Origin: Azospirillum oryzae
GTDB lineage: Bacteria; Pseudomonadota; Alphaproteobacteria; Azospirillales; Azospirillaceae
Assembly: GCF_008364795.1 (NCBI RefSeq)
Contig: NZ_VTTM01000004.1
Span: 346,770 to 410,769, forward strand
Length of the DNA stretch: 64,000 bases
Reading direction: 5' to 3'
In this document: positions 18,090 to 27,036 of the stretch, piece after piece
How the letters are laid out: each line of letters begins with the position of its first letter
How positions within the stretch are numbered: position 1 is the first letter of the stretch
Translations under genes and position numbers: made by a program
The notes under the pieces: generated by a model
What the model was told of the DNA's origin: nothing
Databases searched by the model: none
Seen by the model: only the letters and a program-made list of their open reading frames with translations

Positions 18090-19712
18090 TCAGGCCCAGC
18101 CGTCCGCCAGACCGGAGCGGGCGGGTGCCGGCGATGCGAACAGGCTGGCCGGCTTGTAGGCCGGGCGGTCTGCCGGCCTGCCGAAATGATAGCCCTGGGC
18201 CAGTTCGAAGCCCCAGGCGTTGAGCTGCGCCGCCTGGTCCTGCGTCTCCACCATCTCGGCGATCACCTGCACGCGGATTTCCCGGCACAGACCGACCATG
18301 GCGCGCAGGATGGCGTCGTCGCGCGGGCTGCCGCCCAGCCGGCGGACATAGCTGCCGTCGATCTTCACGAAATCGACCGGCAGGGCCTGGATGTAGGGGA
18401 AGGACGCCGCGCCGGCCCCGAAATCGTCCAGGCAGATGCGGTGGCCGGTGCGGCGCAACTCCTCCAGCACGCGGGCGGCGCGCGGCAGGTCGGTCAGGCC
18501 GGTCGATTCGGTCACCTCCACCAGCAGGCGGGAGCGCAATGCCGGGTCGCGGGCGACCAGCCGTTGGAAGGCGACCACGAAGATGTCGCTGCCCAGCGAG
18601 GCCGCCGACATGTTCACGGCAATCTGCAGGGAGGGATCGGTCGCCAGCGTCTCCAGCGCCTTTTCGCAGACCAGCAGGTCGACGTCATGGACCATGCCGA
18701 TCTGCTCGGCGAAGGCGATGGTCGGGCCGGGAGCGCCGTTGGGGAAGCGGGCCAGCGCCTCGTAATGGTGCAGGCCGCGGGTGGCGAGCGAAACGATCGG
18801 CTGGAATTGCAGCTTCAGCCGGTCGTCGGTCAGGGTGGTGCGCAGGCTGGTCACCCGCGTCACCGTCTGGTCGACCAGCAGCTTCACCGCGTCATGCATG
18901 GTGGAGATGTCGAATTTGGCCGTCTCCTCGGCGAAGCTCTTCACCGTGAACATCAGCACGCGTCCGGCATCCTCGCGGCTGAGGCCGGGGGCGGACATGT
19001 CGAGCGTCAGATTTTCCGACGCCAGCGGCTGGCCGTCCGGCGACAGGCCGGCGCCGGTCACCGCGATTTCGTCGGCGAGCGCGCCGGCCGACAGGTCGCT
19101 GCCGTGGACGAGACCGAAACGATCCTCCCCCAGCCGGGTCGCCAGCGTGTCGTCGGCGGCGTGGACGCGCAGCAGCGCCCCGACCTCTCCCAGCAGGCGC
19201 AGCGTCAGTTCCGGGCCCAGCCGCGATTTGACCTCGCCGAAGTCGGCGATCTTGATGAGGGTCAGTTTCGGCGGCGACTGGCCGACGTCGACGCCGAAGC
19301 GCTCGCCCAGCTGCGCCTGGAAGGCCTCGGGGTCGAGCAGCCCGGTCTCCGCGTCGCGGGCCGGCGCCTCGGCTCCTTTGCTTTCCGACCGGGTCAGCGT
19401 CAGCTGCACGTTGGGCGAGCGGCCGAGCCGATAGCCGGACAGGGTGGCCTGCGTCCCGCCGGCCAGGGCGACCGTCCGCGGCTCCAGCCGGCGGTTGGAC
19501 CCGGCGGTGCGCAGCAGGCGCCGCACCAACCCGCGGTCGCCGGCCGCCAGCATCCGGTCGATCGGCTGACCGATCAGTTCGGCATCGGTGATTCCCAGGA
19601 CATGCTGCAAGGCGCCGGCGGCGAAGCCGATGATTCCACGGGCATCCACCTCGATCAGCACATCCGCATTGGCAAATGCGAAGCCAAGGAAGCGTGCGAC
19701 GTCCGATGTCAT
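18090..19712 (-). CDS. PAS - degenerate GGDEF - EAL phosphodiesterase
   Basis: A 540-residue signalling protein. The N-terminal PAS-like part (about residues 5-110) is followed by a GGDEF-like region that has lost the active motif (GEDRFGLV in place of GG-E/D-EF). The C-terminal EAL domain (about 285-520) keeps the catalytic motifs: YEALARF, VNMSAASL, EVTES, DDFGAGAASF, KIDGSYVR, AEMVET and GYHFGRP. It should hydrolyse c-di-GMP, with PAS and GGDEF parts as sensors. No membrane helix is seen, so it is cytoplasmic. The ATG at 19712 has GAGGCA upstream; an AT-rich promoter region follows at about 19760-19830. Confidence 0.88.
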   Translation of the reverse strand: MTSDVARFLGFAFANADVLIEVDARGIIGFAAGALQHVLGITDAELIGQPIDRMLAAGDRGLVRRLLRTAGSNRRLEPRTVALAGGTQATLSGYRLGRSPNVQLTLTRSESKGAEAPARDAETGLLDPEAFQAQLGERFGVDVGQSPPKLTLIKIADFGEVKSRLGPELTLRLLGEVGALLRVHAADDTLATRLGEDRFGLVHGSDLSAGALADEIAVTGAGLSPDGQPLASENLTLDMSAPGLSREDAGRVLMFTVKSFAEETAKFDISTMHDAVKLLVDQTVTRVTSLRTTLTDDRLKLQFQPIVSLATRGLHHYEALARFPNGAPGPTIAFAEQIGMVHDVDLLVCEKALETLATDPSLQIAVNMSAASLGSDIFVVAFQRLVARDPALRSRLLVEVTESTGLTDLPRAARVLEELRRTGHRICLDDFGAGAASFPYIQALPVDFVKIDGSYVRRLGGSPRDDAILRAMVGLCREIRVQVIAEMVETQDQAAQLNAWGFELAQGYHFGRPADRPAYKPASLFASPAPARSGLADGWA

Positions 19713-19963
19713 GGTGCCTCGGCAAGGATCGCGGTTGGGTGGAACGACCGGATGCTTCGCACCCGGCGAAATAATATGTCTACAAAATGTTCGCACTTAA
19801 AACGTAAAGGAAATCCTACCACTATCGAAATTGCGTTGAGCCAAATGCCCACGATTCGAACGGCTGCGACAGCCGGCATGTGGGTGGGGACCGCTATCCG
19901 CCTGGGTTCAAACAGCTATTGTCACAGCCGGTGTCTCTTCCCCAGGTGCGGTATTTATGGTAA

Positions 19964-20200
19964 ATGGCCCCTATGGTAGAGACCAGACGCACCGGCGAAC
20001 GTTCGAACGAGCTGATCCGCCCCGACTCCGGTGGTGGCCGTGTCGCCGCGAGCGGTGCACGCGCACGCGCCGAGGGCGTCGTCCAGCAGGGACGGCAACG
20101 GGTTCCGAGCTTGCGTGAACTGGCCGCCCTGGTTGTCAACGGCGTGCTGACCCTGCCGCGCAACTATCGCCGCGGCATGTTCCTCGACGTTCAGGTGTAA
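19964..20200 (+). CDS. Small protein of unknown function
   Basis: A 78-codon open frame, Arg-rich (charged N-terminal half) and ending in LRELAALVVNGVLTLPRN and YRRGMFLDVQV. Codon third positions are strongly G/C as in neighbouring genes, which supports real coding. It could also start at the ATG four codons in. It is preceded by an AT-rich region shared with the divergent EAL gene and overlaps the 3' end of the convergent glycosyltransferase gene by 10 bases. I do not recognise a family. Confidence 0.45.
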   Translation: MAPMVETRRTGERSNELIRPDSGGGRVAASGARARAEGVVQQGRQRVPSLRELAALVVNGVLTLPRNYRRGMFLDVQV

Positions 20201-20943
20201 GCGGCCGCTTCCGGGCCGAAAAGCCGATCCATCAGCAGCGGCGGCAATTCGTACTGCGGCAGGCACAGGCTGGTGCTGCGGGCGTGCAGCGTGTGCAGGC
20301 ACAGCCCCTCCGTGTCCGGGAAGGCGCCGACGCGAAAGCGTTCGCGCGCGGCCTTGACGAAGGGCGCGTCCTCGCAGGCGTTCACCGTCGGGAAGCGCAC
20401 CGTCCCCCAGACCTCACGGCGGTAGGCGTAGGAAAATCCGTAACCGTCGAGATTGTCGGGGGAGGGCGGGGCGTCCGGCGCCTCCACATAGCTGCAGGCC
20501 TGCCGGCCCCAGCGGTGGTGCGAGCCGCCGCGGGCCGTGTCCCAATAGCCGAAGCGCCGGTGCGGCACGCTGTAGAGGAACCAGCCCGACAGCTTCACCA
20601 GATCATGCCCCCGATCGAGCCAGTCCAGCATCCGCTCCACATAAGTCGGCGCATAGAAATCGTCGTCGTCCATGTGGACGATCACCGATCCCTTGGCATG
20701 CTCGGCCAGGATGTTGCGCTTCTCGCCGATGGCATAGCGGCTGGGCGAGTAGAAATATTTCAGCCGCGGGTTCGCCAGCGCCTTCAGGTAGGCCGATGGG
20801 CGCGGGCTGTCGTCGAACACCAGCCACTCGATCTCGCCATGGGTCTGCGCCCGGATGCAGGCATGCAGGCGTGGCAGGAACTCCTCGCGCTGCCAGGTGG
20901 GGGTGACGATGCTGACCAGGGGAGTGGGGGTGTGGGACGTCAT
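20191..20943 (-). CDS. Family 2 glycosyltransferase
   Basis: A 250-residue GT-A glycosyltransferase. It starts LVSIVTPTWQREEFLPRLHACI and has the metal/nucleotide-sugar motif HMDDDDFYAPTY (about residues 92-103, the D-x-D region). No membrane helix is visible, so it is cytoplasmic or membrane-associated. It probably adds a sugar to a surface polysaccharide or glycolipid. It stands alone, convergent with the small gene at 19964; the acceptor and donor are unknown. A His/Trp/Arg-rich insertion, about residues 130-150, is unusual. Confidence 0.85.
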   Translation of the reverse strand: MTSHTPTPLVSIVTPTWQREEFLPRLHACIRAQTHGEIEWLVFDDSPRPSAYLKALANPRLKYFYSPSRYAIGEKRNILAEHAKGSVIVHMDDDDFYAPTYVERMLDWLDRGHDLVKLSGWFLYSVPHRRFGYWDTARGGSHHRWGRQACSYVEAPDAPPSPDNLDGYGFSYAYRREVWGTVRFPTVNACEDAPFVKAARERFRVGAFPDTEGLCLHTLHARSTSLCLPQYELPPLLMDRLFGPEAAAYT

Positions 20944-21048
20944 GGTCGTTTCTTGCTCGCACGGGCGGGCTGCGTGTAGACAAGCGGCAGCATAGCACCG
21001 CCCCAGGCTCTAAAACACGAGCTGGCGGTGGCGCGAAGGAAGGGAAGG

Positions 21049-21447
21049 ATGCCCGTGGGAGTGATCGACCGGATCTGGATCGTCTTCGCCGCTCTGAACG
21101 GCGCCATTGCGGTCGGCACCGGCGCCTATGCCAGCCACGCGCTGGCCGCCCAGCCGCAGGCGCAGGAATGGTTCCGCATCGCCGGGCAGTATCAGATGGC
21201 GCATGCGCTGGCGCTGGTGCTGCTGGTGGTGCTTCGGGGCCGGATCGGGAGCGGCGGGATGGGCGGGCTGGCCCTACGGATCGCGGGATGGCTGTTCGTC
21301 GCCGGGATTCTGCTGTTCTGCGGCACGCTCTACGCGCTGGGCACCGTCGGACCGCTGCCGGTGCCGATGACGGCGCCGGCCGGCGGTTGGAGCTTCATGC
21401 TGGGCTGGCTGGCGCTGGCGGTCGCGGCCCTGCGGGCGCGCGGCTGA
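21049..21447 (+). CDS. DUF423 membrane protein (YgdD-like)
   Basis: A 132-residue membrane protein with four helices: about residues 7-27 (IWIVFAALNGAIAVGTGAYASHAL), 45-63, 71-92 and 105-125. The first helix with GAYASHAL and the QYQMAHALALVLL segment are the DUF423 signature. Function is unknown, although family members are widespread inner-membrane proteins. The ATG at 21049 has AAGGAAGGG before it; a GTG 21 bases upstream would add seven Arg/Lys-rich residues. It lies divergent from the glycosyltransferase gene. Confidence 0.85.
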   Translation: MPVGVIDRIWIVFAALNGAIAVGTGAYASHALAAQPQAQEWFRIAGQYQMAHALALVLLVVLRGRIGSGGMGGLALRIAGWLFVAGILLFCGTLYALGTVGPLPVPMTAPAGGWSFMLGWLALAVAALRARG

Positions 21448-21495
21448 GGCTTGCGCCCGTCGAAACGAGGCGGCGGTCAAGTCGGTGTCCGGCGA

Positions 21496-21873
21496 TCAGC
21501 CGGCCGTGGCGGTGCGCAGGTCGGACTGGTCCGCGGCCGAGTCGCTGCTGCGGCTGTCGCAGTCGGCGTCCTCGGCCGCGGGCGTGCAGTAGAGGCCGTG
21601 CAGCGTCGTCATGATCGTCTGCGCCTCGTGTCCGTTCAGCGAATAGTAGATGTTCTGGGCGCTGCGCCGCGTACGGACGAGATTGTCGTTGCGCAGCCGG
21701 GCCAGATGCTGGGACAGCGCCGACTGGCTGAGCCCGACCAGATCCTCCAACTCGCCCACCGACCGCTCGCCCTGGCTCAAGTGGCACAGGATGAGCAGCC
21801 TCCGCTCGTTGCACATCGCCTTCAACAGCGCACTTGCCCGGCGGGCGTTGGCCTGCAAATCCTCGATCTTCAT
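21496..21873 (-). CDS. ArsR-family repressor, BigR/SqrR-like persulfide sensor
   Basis: A 125-residue winged-helix regulator. The recognition region is SVGELEDLVGLSQSALSQHLARL (about 38-60; standard ArsR HTH), then the wing LVRTRRSAQNIYYSL. Cysteines at residues 30 (LLILCHL) and 96 (LHGLYC) are 66 residues apart, exactly the spacing of the redox pair in SqrR (41/107) and BigR (42/108), which sense sulfide through a persulfide or disulfide bridge. A third Cys is at 21. It probably represses sulfur-handling genes. It is divergent from a TusA-like gene, a likely target. Confidence 0.85.
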   Translation of the reverse strand: MKIEDLQANARRASALLKAMCNERRLLILCHLSQGERSVGELEDLVGLSQSALSQHLARLRNDNLVRTRRSAQNIYYSLNGHEAQTIMTTLHGLYCTPAAEDADCDSRSSDSAADQSDLRTATAG

Positions 21874-22209
21874 CGCTCTACCGTCGCCCTGTCCGTTCCG
21901 ATTCGTTTTGCGCCTGAGCCGTCGTTGCGCGACCAGGCAAAGAAAAATGTTCGTATCCTAGTATATTCGTATCGGACGGCTATTGTCCACCTGTGGGAAT
22001 CCGGCATGGCGACCGCGCCGCTGCTTGGCGCATGCGACGGCTTGAGCGTCGCCATCATCGGCGACGCGCTGTTTTTCTCGCATCTCGAAACAGAGCCGCT
22101 ACAGATATATCAGCTTCCGGTTGTGAGCGATAATCATCCGCAATGGCAGGATCAACCGCGCCGCCGCATCCGTCGTGACACCGGCCGGCCGGTCGGGTAG
22201 CATTCTGCC
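21874..22209. promoter_or_regulatory. Divergent control region of the ArsR repressor and tusA-like gene
   Basis: No gene is confidently seen. An AT-rich patch at 21941-21973 has two direct copies of TTCGTATC (21950-21957 and 21966-21973), 16 bases apart, a plausible operator or promoter. The 22006-22200 stretch can be read as a 64-codon frame, but its second half loses codon bias, so it is not called. Confidence 0.45.
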
Positions 22210-22437
22210 ATGACCGACCATCCTTTGAATACCAAGGGCTTGCAGTGCCCGCTCCCCGTCTTGCGCGCGCGCAAGGCGATCAGGACCATCGCCGTCGGCG
22301 ACACGTTGACGGTGGAGGCGACCGACCCCGGTGCCCGCAAGGACTTTCCCGCATTCTGCGAGGCGACCGGCAACCGCCTGCTGTCCGTCACCGAAGAGGA
22401 CGGCGTCCTGCGCTTCGTCATCGAACGGGTGGCCTGA
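22210..22437 (+). CDS. tusA: TusA/SirA-family sulfur carrier protein
   Basis: A 75-residue protein with the TusA motif LNTKGLQCPLPVLRARKAI (Cys about residue 13), which carries a persulfide, then a DTLTVEATDPGARKDFPAFCEATG segment typical of the family. TusA relays sulfur between persulfide donors, for tRNA thiolation or sulfide oxidation. The neighbour, a BigR/SqrR-like repressor in divergent orientation, suggests sulfide-responsive control. The symbol denotes family membership, not proven tRNA thiolation, since no tusBCDE genes are nearby. Confidence 0.88.
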   Translation: MTDHPLNTKGLQCPLPVLRARKAIRTIAVGDTLTVEATDPGARKDFPAFCEATGNRLLSVTEEDGVLRFVIERVA

Positions 22438-22623
22438 ACCGGCGATCCTCCGCATCGATTATACCCCGATCGCAGGGGGACACGGATTGCCCCGGTTCCC
22501 GAAAGTGGGCTGTGACGAATCGTCCTGGATTCAGCCTGTACTTTCATTAGCGATCCGGGAAGAATGGTTTTCGGAAACGCTGCAATCGCCGCCCGAAAAC
22601 CAACGATAACGACCGAAAAATCG

Positions 22624-23553
22624 ATGTTCACCACCCTGTTCACCCACCCGGCGTGCCTGGAGCACGACACGGGTCTCGGTCATCCCGAATGCTCCGACCG
22701 CCTGCGCGCCGTGCTCGCCGCGCTGGAGACGGAGGAGTTCCACATGCTGGAACGGCAGGAGGCGCCGCGCGCCACGGTTGAACAGCTTCTGCGGGCGCAT
22801 CCGCAGTCGCACATCGACCGCGTGCTGTCGCTGATCCCCGACGTGGAGCATGCGGGCGTCGATGCCGACACGGTCGTCTCGCCCGGATCGGGGGAGGCGG
22901 CGCTGCGTGCGGCCGGCGCGGTCTGCGCCGCGGTCGACGCGGTGGCGACCGGCCAGTCGCGCAACGCCTTCTGCGCGGTCCGGCCGCCTGGCCACCATGC
23001 CGAGCGGGAGAAGGCGATGGGCTTCTGCCTGTTCAACAACGCCGCAGTCGGCGCCTTCCACGCCCGCGCCGCCCATGGGCTGCAGCGGGTGGCGGTGATG
23101 GATTTCGACGTCCATCACGGCAACGGGACCCAGGACATCCTGCAGTTCGATCCCGACATGCTCTATTGCTCCACCCACCAGTCGCCGCTCTACCCCGGCA
23201 CCGGCGACGCGGGGGAGAAGGGCGAGTATGGCAACTGCGTCAACGCGCCGCTGCCGGCCATGGCCGGGTCGCCGGAGTTCCGCCACGCGATGACGCACGT
23301 GATCCTGCCGGCCATCGACCATTTCAAGCCGGACCTCCTGATCATCTCCGCCGGGTTCGATGCCCATTCGCGCGATCCGCTGGCCGGCCTGCACCTGATC
23401 GACGATGATTTCGTCTGGGCCACCCGCAAGCTGGGCGAACTGGCCCGCACCCATTGCGGCGCAAGGATCGTCTCGGTGCTGGAAGGCGGCTACAATCTTC
23501 GGGCATTGGCGTCGGCAAGTGCGGCCCATGTGCGCGAACTGATGTACTGCTGA
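22624..23553 (+). CDS. Histone-deacetylase-family hydrolase
   Basis: A 309-residue class II-like HDAC/acetylpolyamine amidohydrolase. Zinc and active-site motifs are all present: HPECSDR near the N-terminus, RPPGHHAE (catalytic His pair), DFDVHHGNGTQ (zinc Asp and His), QSPLYPGTG, SAGFDAHSRDPL (zinc Asp) and EGGYN. It removes acetyl groups from lysine or polyamines. In many alphaproteobacteria it is found upstream of xseB, as here. The ATG at 22624 gives the family's usual start MFTTLFTHP; an ATG at 22564 would add 20 residues and has a better ribosome site, so the true start is uncertain. Confidence 0.88.
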   Translation: MFTTLFTHPACLEHDTGLGHPECSDRLRAVLAALETEEFHMLERQEAPRATVEQLLRAHPQSHIDRVLSLIPDVEHAGVDADTVVSPGSGEAALRAAGAVCAAVDAVATGQSRNAFCAVRPPGHHAEREKAMGFCLFNNAAVGAFHARAAHGLQRVAVMDFDVHHGNGTQDILQFDPDMLYCSTHQSPLYPGTGDAGEKGEYGNCVNAPLPAMAGSPEFRHAMTHVILPAIDHFKPDLLIISAGFDAHSRDPLAGLHLIDDDFVWATRKLGELARTHCGARIVSVLEGGYNLRALASASAAHVRELMYC

Positions 23554-23580
23554 CCGGAACCTTCCCCGCGCAACGGCGGT

Positions 23581-23602
23581 CCCCTTCTCCCGAAAGTGGG
23601 AG
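23581..23602. repeat. Intergenic palindrome, C-tract/G-tract
   Basis: CCCCTTCTCCC and GGGAGGGG flank GAAAGT in the 175-bp gap between the HDAC-like gene and xseB. The pairing is imperfect. The sequence resembles the palindromes at 2412, 7294 and 34638. Confidence 0.4.
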
Positions 23603-23728
23603 GGGCTGCCCGAACGCATAGGCCGCACAGTGGCGGCACATAGTCCGCAAGGGCCGGGGTACGGGAGTGCCTCGGGCCTTGCGCCGGGCGAGGGCGGGGC
23701 ATACCTTCGCGGGCTTGAGGTTCCATCG

Positions 23729-24007
23729 ATGGTTCTGCCCGACATGCCCCCTTCCGCCTCTGCTGTTCCCATTCCGCCCGACATCGCCGCCCTCAGTTTC
23801 GAGGATGCGCTCGCCGAACTGGAGCGGATCGTCCGCCAGCTTGAGGAAGGACGCGGCAAGCTTGACGACGCCATCTCCTCCTACGAACGCGGTACGGCGC
23901 TGAAGCGCCATTGCGAGATGAAGCTGCGCGAGGCGCAGGCCAAGATCGACCGCATCACCGTGAGCGCCGACGGCTCCCTCGGCACCGAACCCGCCCGGAT
24001 CGACTGA
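23729..24007 (+). CDS. xseB: Exodeoxyribonuclease VII small subunit
   Basis: A 92-residue protein with the XseB core SFEDALAELERIVRQLEEG, followed by KLDDAISSYERGTALKRHCEMKLREAQAKID, two long helices (about residues 22-75). XseB binds XseA to form exonuclease VII, which degrades single-stranded DNA in repair. The chosen ATG at 23729 has a GAGG about ten bases upstream. The stop is separated by a single base from the GTG of ispA, so the two are co-transcribed. xseA is not in the window. Confidence 0.93.
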   Translation: MVLPDMPPSASAVPIPPDIAALSFEDALAELERIVRQLEEGRGKLDDAISSYERGTALKRHCEMKLREAQAKIDRITVSADGSLGTEPARID

Positions 24008-24008
24008 C

Positions 24009-24911
24009 GTGCAGACCATTTCCCAGACCGAATTGAAGTCCGCCATGGCGGAGATCGCGCAGGCCGTCGAGATGAAGATCGGCGCTCTGCTGCCGACCAC
24101 CGATCTGGCGGAGGCGCGGGTGTTCGACGCCATGCGCTATGGCTGCCTGAACGGCGGCAAGCGGCTGCGGCCCTTCCTGGTGATGCAGTCGGCGGCGCTG
24201 TTCGGCGTCAACCCCGACTGCGCCATCCGTGCCGCCGCCGCGGTGGAGATGGTCCACAGCTATTCGCTGGTCCATGACGACCTGCCGGCGATGGACGACG
24301 GCGAACTGAGGCGCGGCCGGCCGACCTGCCACCGCCAGTTCGACGAGGCGACCGCCATCCTTGCCGGCGACGGTCTGCTGACGCTGGCGTTCGAGGTGCT
24401 GGCCGATCCGGCGACTCACGAGGATCCCAACATCCGCTGCCAACTGGTGTCGGCGCTGGCCAAGGCGGCCGGCGGCCACGGCATGGTCGGCGGCCAGATG
24501 CTGGACCTGATCGCGGAGCATGAGAGCTTCGATCTCGGCACCACCACCCGGCTGCAGCGCATGAAGACCGGCGAGATGATCGCCTTCTCCTGCGAGGCCG
24601 GCGGCATCCTGGGCAAGGCCAACCCGCCGCAGCGCACGGCGCTGCGCGCCTATGCCCACGACATGGGGCTGGCCTTCCAGATCGTCGACGACCTGCTGGA
24701 CGTAGAAGGCACGGCGGAAGAGACCGGAAAGACCGTCGGCCGCGATGCCCAGGCCGGGAAGGCGACCTTCGTTTCGATCCTCGGCCGCGACCGCGCCCGT
24801 GCCCAGGCGGAAATGCTGTCCCATCAGGCATCGCAGCACTTGGACATTTTCGATGGGCGTGCCGATATGTTGAAGGCCGTTGCCGACTTCGTCGTCGCGC
24901 GCCGCGCCTGA
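24009..24911 (+). CDS. ispA: Farnesyl/geranylgeranyl diphosphate synthase
   Basis: A 300-residue all-helical polyprenyl synthase. The first aspartate-rich motif is DDLPAMDD (about residues 93-100) and the second DDLLD (about 231-235). GGKRLRP is the N-terminal substrate-binding motif and GQMLDL, KTGEMI and QIVDD are present. It condenses isopentenyl diphosphate with allylic primers to make FPP, precursor of quinones, hopanoids and carotenoids. It uses a GTG start one base after xseB. dxs follows 25 bases later, so the cluster supplies both the first enzyme of the MEP pathway and the prenyl elongation step. Confidence 0.94.
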   Translation: MQTISQTELKSAMAEIAQAVEMKIGALLPTTDLAEARVFDAMRYGCLNGGKRLRPFLVMQSAALFGVNPDCAIRAAAAVEMVHSYSLVHDDLPAMDDGELRRGRPTCHRQFDEATAILAGDGLLTLAFEVLADPATHEDPNIRCQLVSALAKAAGGHGMVGGQMLDLIAEHESFDLGTTTRLQRMKTGEMIAFSCEAGGILGKANPPQRTALRAYAHDMGLAFQIVDDLLDVEGTAEETGKTVGRDAQAGKATFVSILGRDRARAQAEMLSHQASQHLDIFDGRADMLKAVADFVVARRA

Positions 24912-24936
24912 CCAGAGCTTTGAGGACCATCGCGAC

Positions 24937-26850
24937 GTGACCTCCACCAAGACCCCGCTGCTCGACCTTTGTCCGACGCCAGCCAAGCTGCGGGCCCTGA
25001 AGCCCGAGCAGCTCCGCCAGTTCGCAGACGAGTTGCGCACCGAGACCGTGGACGCCGTATCGGTGACCGGCGGCCATCTCGGCGCCGGGCTGGGGGTGGT
25101 CGAGCTGACGGTGGCGCTGCATTACGTCTTCGACACGCCCTATGACCGGCTGATCTGGGACGTCGGGCACCAGTGCTATCCGCACAAGATCCTGACCGGA
25201 CGGCGTGACCGCATCCGCACGCTGCGCATGGGCGGGGGCTTGAGCGGCTTCACCAAGCGGTCGGAGAGCGAATACGATCCCTTCGGCGCCGGCCACAGCT
25301 CCACATCCATCTCCGCCGGTCTCGGCATGGCGGTCGCCAGCAAGATGAAGGGGGAGCGGCGCAACGTCATCGCCGTGATCGGCGACGGCGCCATGAGCGC
25401 CGGCATGGCGTACGAGGCGATGAACAACGCTGCCTCCACCAAGTCGCGGCTGATCGTCATCCTCAACGACAACGACATGTCGATCGCTCCGCCGGTGGGT
25501 GCGATGAGCGCCTATCTGTCGCGGCTGATCTCGTCCAAGCCGTACCTGTCGCTGCGCCATCTGGCGAAGGAGATCGCCGACCAGCTGCCGCGTCCGCTGC
25601 GCAACGCCGCCCGCCGGGCGGAGGAATATGCCCGCGGCATGGTCACCGGCGGCACCCTGTTCGAGGAGCTGGGCTTCTACTACATCGGCCCGATCGACGG
25701 TCACAACCTGGACCACCTGCTGCCGGTGCTGCAGAACGTCCGCGACGCCGACGACGACAAGCCGGTGCTGATCCACGTCGTCACCAAGAAGGGCAAGGGC
25801 TATGGCCCGGCGGAGGAGTCGGCCGACAAGCTGCACGCCGTCGCCAAGTTCGACGTGGTGACCGGCACCCAGTCCAAGCCGAAGTCCAACGCCCCGACCT
25901 ACACCCGCGTCTTCGCCCAGAGCCTGATCGCCGAGGCGGCGGCCGACCCGACCATCGTCGGCATCACCGCGGCCATGCCGTCGGGCACCGGGCTGGACCT
26001 GTTCGGGGAGCGCTTCCCCGACCGCTGCTTCGACGTCGGGATCGCCGAACAGCATGCGGTGACCTTCGCCGCCGGCATGGCGACGGAGGGGTTCAAGCCC
26101 TTCTGCGCCATCTATTCGACCTTCCTGCAGCGTGCCTACGATCAGGTCATCCATGACGTGGTGCTGCAGCATCTGCCGGTGCGATTCGCACTGGACCGCG
26201 CCGGGTTGGTTGGCGCGGACGGGGCGACCCATGCCGGGTCCTTCGACACCGCCTATCTCGGCTGCCTGCCCGACATTGTCCTGATGGCGGCGGCGGATGA
26301 GCTGGAACTGATGCACATGGTGGCTACCCAGGCCGCCATCGACGACCGCGCCTCCGCCCTGCGCTACCCGCGCGGCGAAGGCGTGGGGCTGGAACTGCCG
26401 GAACGCGGCAGCCTGCTGCCGATCGGCAAGGGCCGCATCCTGCAGGAAGGCACCAAGATCGCCATCCTCAGCTATGGCACCCGCCTGGGCGAGGCCCGGC
26501 GCGCCGCGGCGGAGCTGGCGGCGCGCGGCCTGTCGACCACCCTGGCCGACGCCCGCTTCGCCAAGCCGTTGGACGAGGATCTGGTCCGCCGGCTCGCGCT
26601 GGAGCACGAGGTGCTGATCACCATCGAGGAGGGATCGGTCGGCGGCTTCGGCAGCTTCGTGCTGCAATTCCTGGCGACGGCCGGGCTGCTCGACGGCGGA
26701 TTGAAGATCCGGCCGATGGTTCTGCCCGACCTCTATCTCGACCACGACTCGCCGGCGAAACAGTATGAGACCGCCGGCCTGACCGCTCAGCAAATCGTCC
26801 GCACCGCGCTGCAGGCGCTGGGGATCGAGAGCGCTGCGGCGCGGGCCTGA
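24937..26850 (+). CDS. dxs: 1-deoxy-D-xylulose-5-phosphate synthase
   Basis: A 637-residue ThDP enzyme, the usual length for Dxs. It makes DXP from pyruvate and glyceraldehyde 3-phosphate, the first step of the MEP isoprenoid pathway and of thiamine/pyridoxal synthesis. Motifs: [46 protein letters not shown] (ThDP), [22 protein letters not shown] and [15 protein letters not shown]. The GTG at 24937, with GAGGA ten bases before it, gives the family start; the frame is open 57 bases further upstream within ispA. It is the third gene of the xseB-ispA-dxs run. Confidence 0.95.
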   Translation: MTSTKTPLLDLCPTPAKLRALKPEQLRQFADELRTETVDAVSVTGGHLGAGLGVVELTVALHYVFDTPYDRLIWDVGHQCYPHKILTGRRDRIRTLRMGGGLSGFTKRSESEYDPFGAGHSSTSISAGLGMAVASKMKGERRNVIAVIGDGAMSAGMAYEAMNNAASTKSRLIVILNDNDMSIAPPVGAMSAYLSRLISSKPYLSLRHLAKEIADQLPRPLRNAARRAEEYARGMVTGGTLFEELGFYYIGPIDGHNLDHLLPVLQNVRDADDDKPVLIHVVTKKGKGYGPAEESADKLHAVAKFDVVTGTQSKPKSNAPTYTRVFAQSLIAEAAADPTIVGITAAMPSGTGLDLFGERFPDRCFDVGIAEQHAVTFAAGMATEGFKPFCAIYSTFLQRAYDQVIHDVVLQHLPVRFALDRAGLVGADGATHAGSFDTAYLGCLPDIVLMAAADELELMHMVATQAAIDDRASALRYPRGEGVGLELPERGSLLPIGKGRILQEGTKIAILSYGTRLGEARRAAAELAARGLSTTLADARFAKPLDEDLVRRLALEHEVLITIEEGSVGGFGSFVLQFLATAGLLDGGLKIRPMVLPDLYLDHDSPAKQYETAGLTAQQIVRTALQALGIESAAARA

Positions 26851-27036
26851 CCGCCGATTCCTTCACCCATTCGCCGAGGGCATCCAAACGGCGTAATGCC
26901 ATTTGTCTAGCGGCCTTTCGGGTTGTTGGACTGGTATGGAGCGCAAGCGACGCCTTACACTTCCCAAGCTGGAATGGTAGCCCCCGGGCAACGGGGGAAG
27001 AGCCTGCGGCAGCGGATGGATACGAGGTCAGGGGCG

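Noticed and set aside
22006..22200. A 64-codon frame upstream of the TusA-like gene
   Set aside because: Codon bias collapses in its second half and it lies in the shared promoter region; no homologue is recognised.
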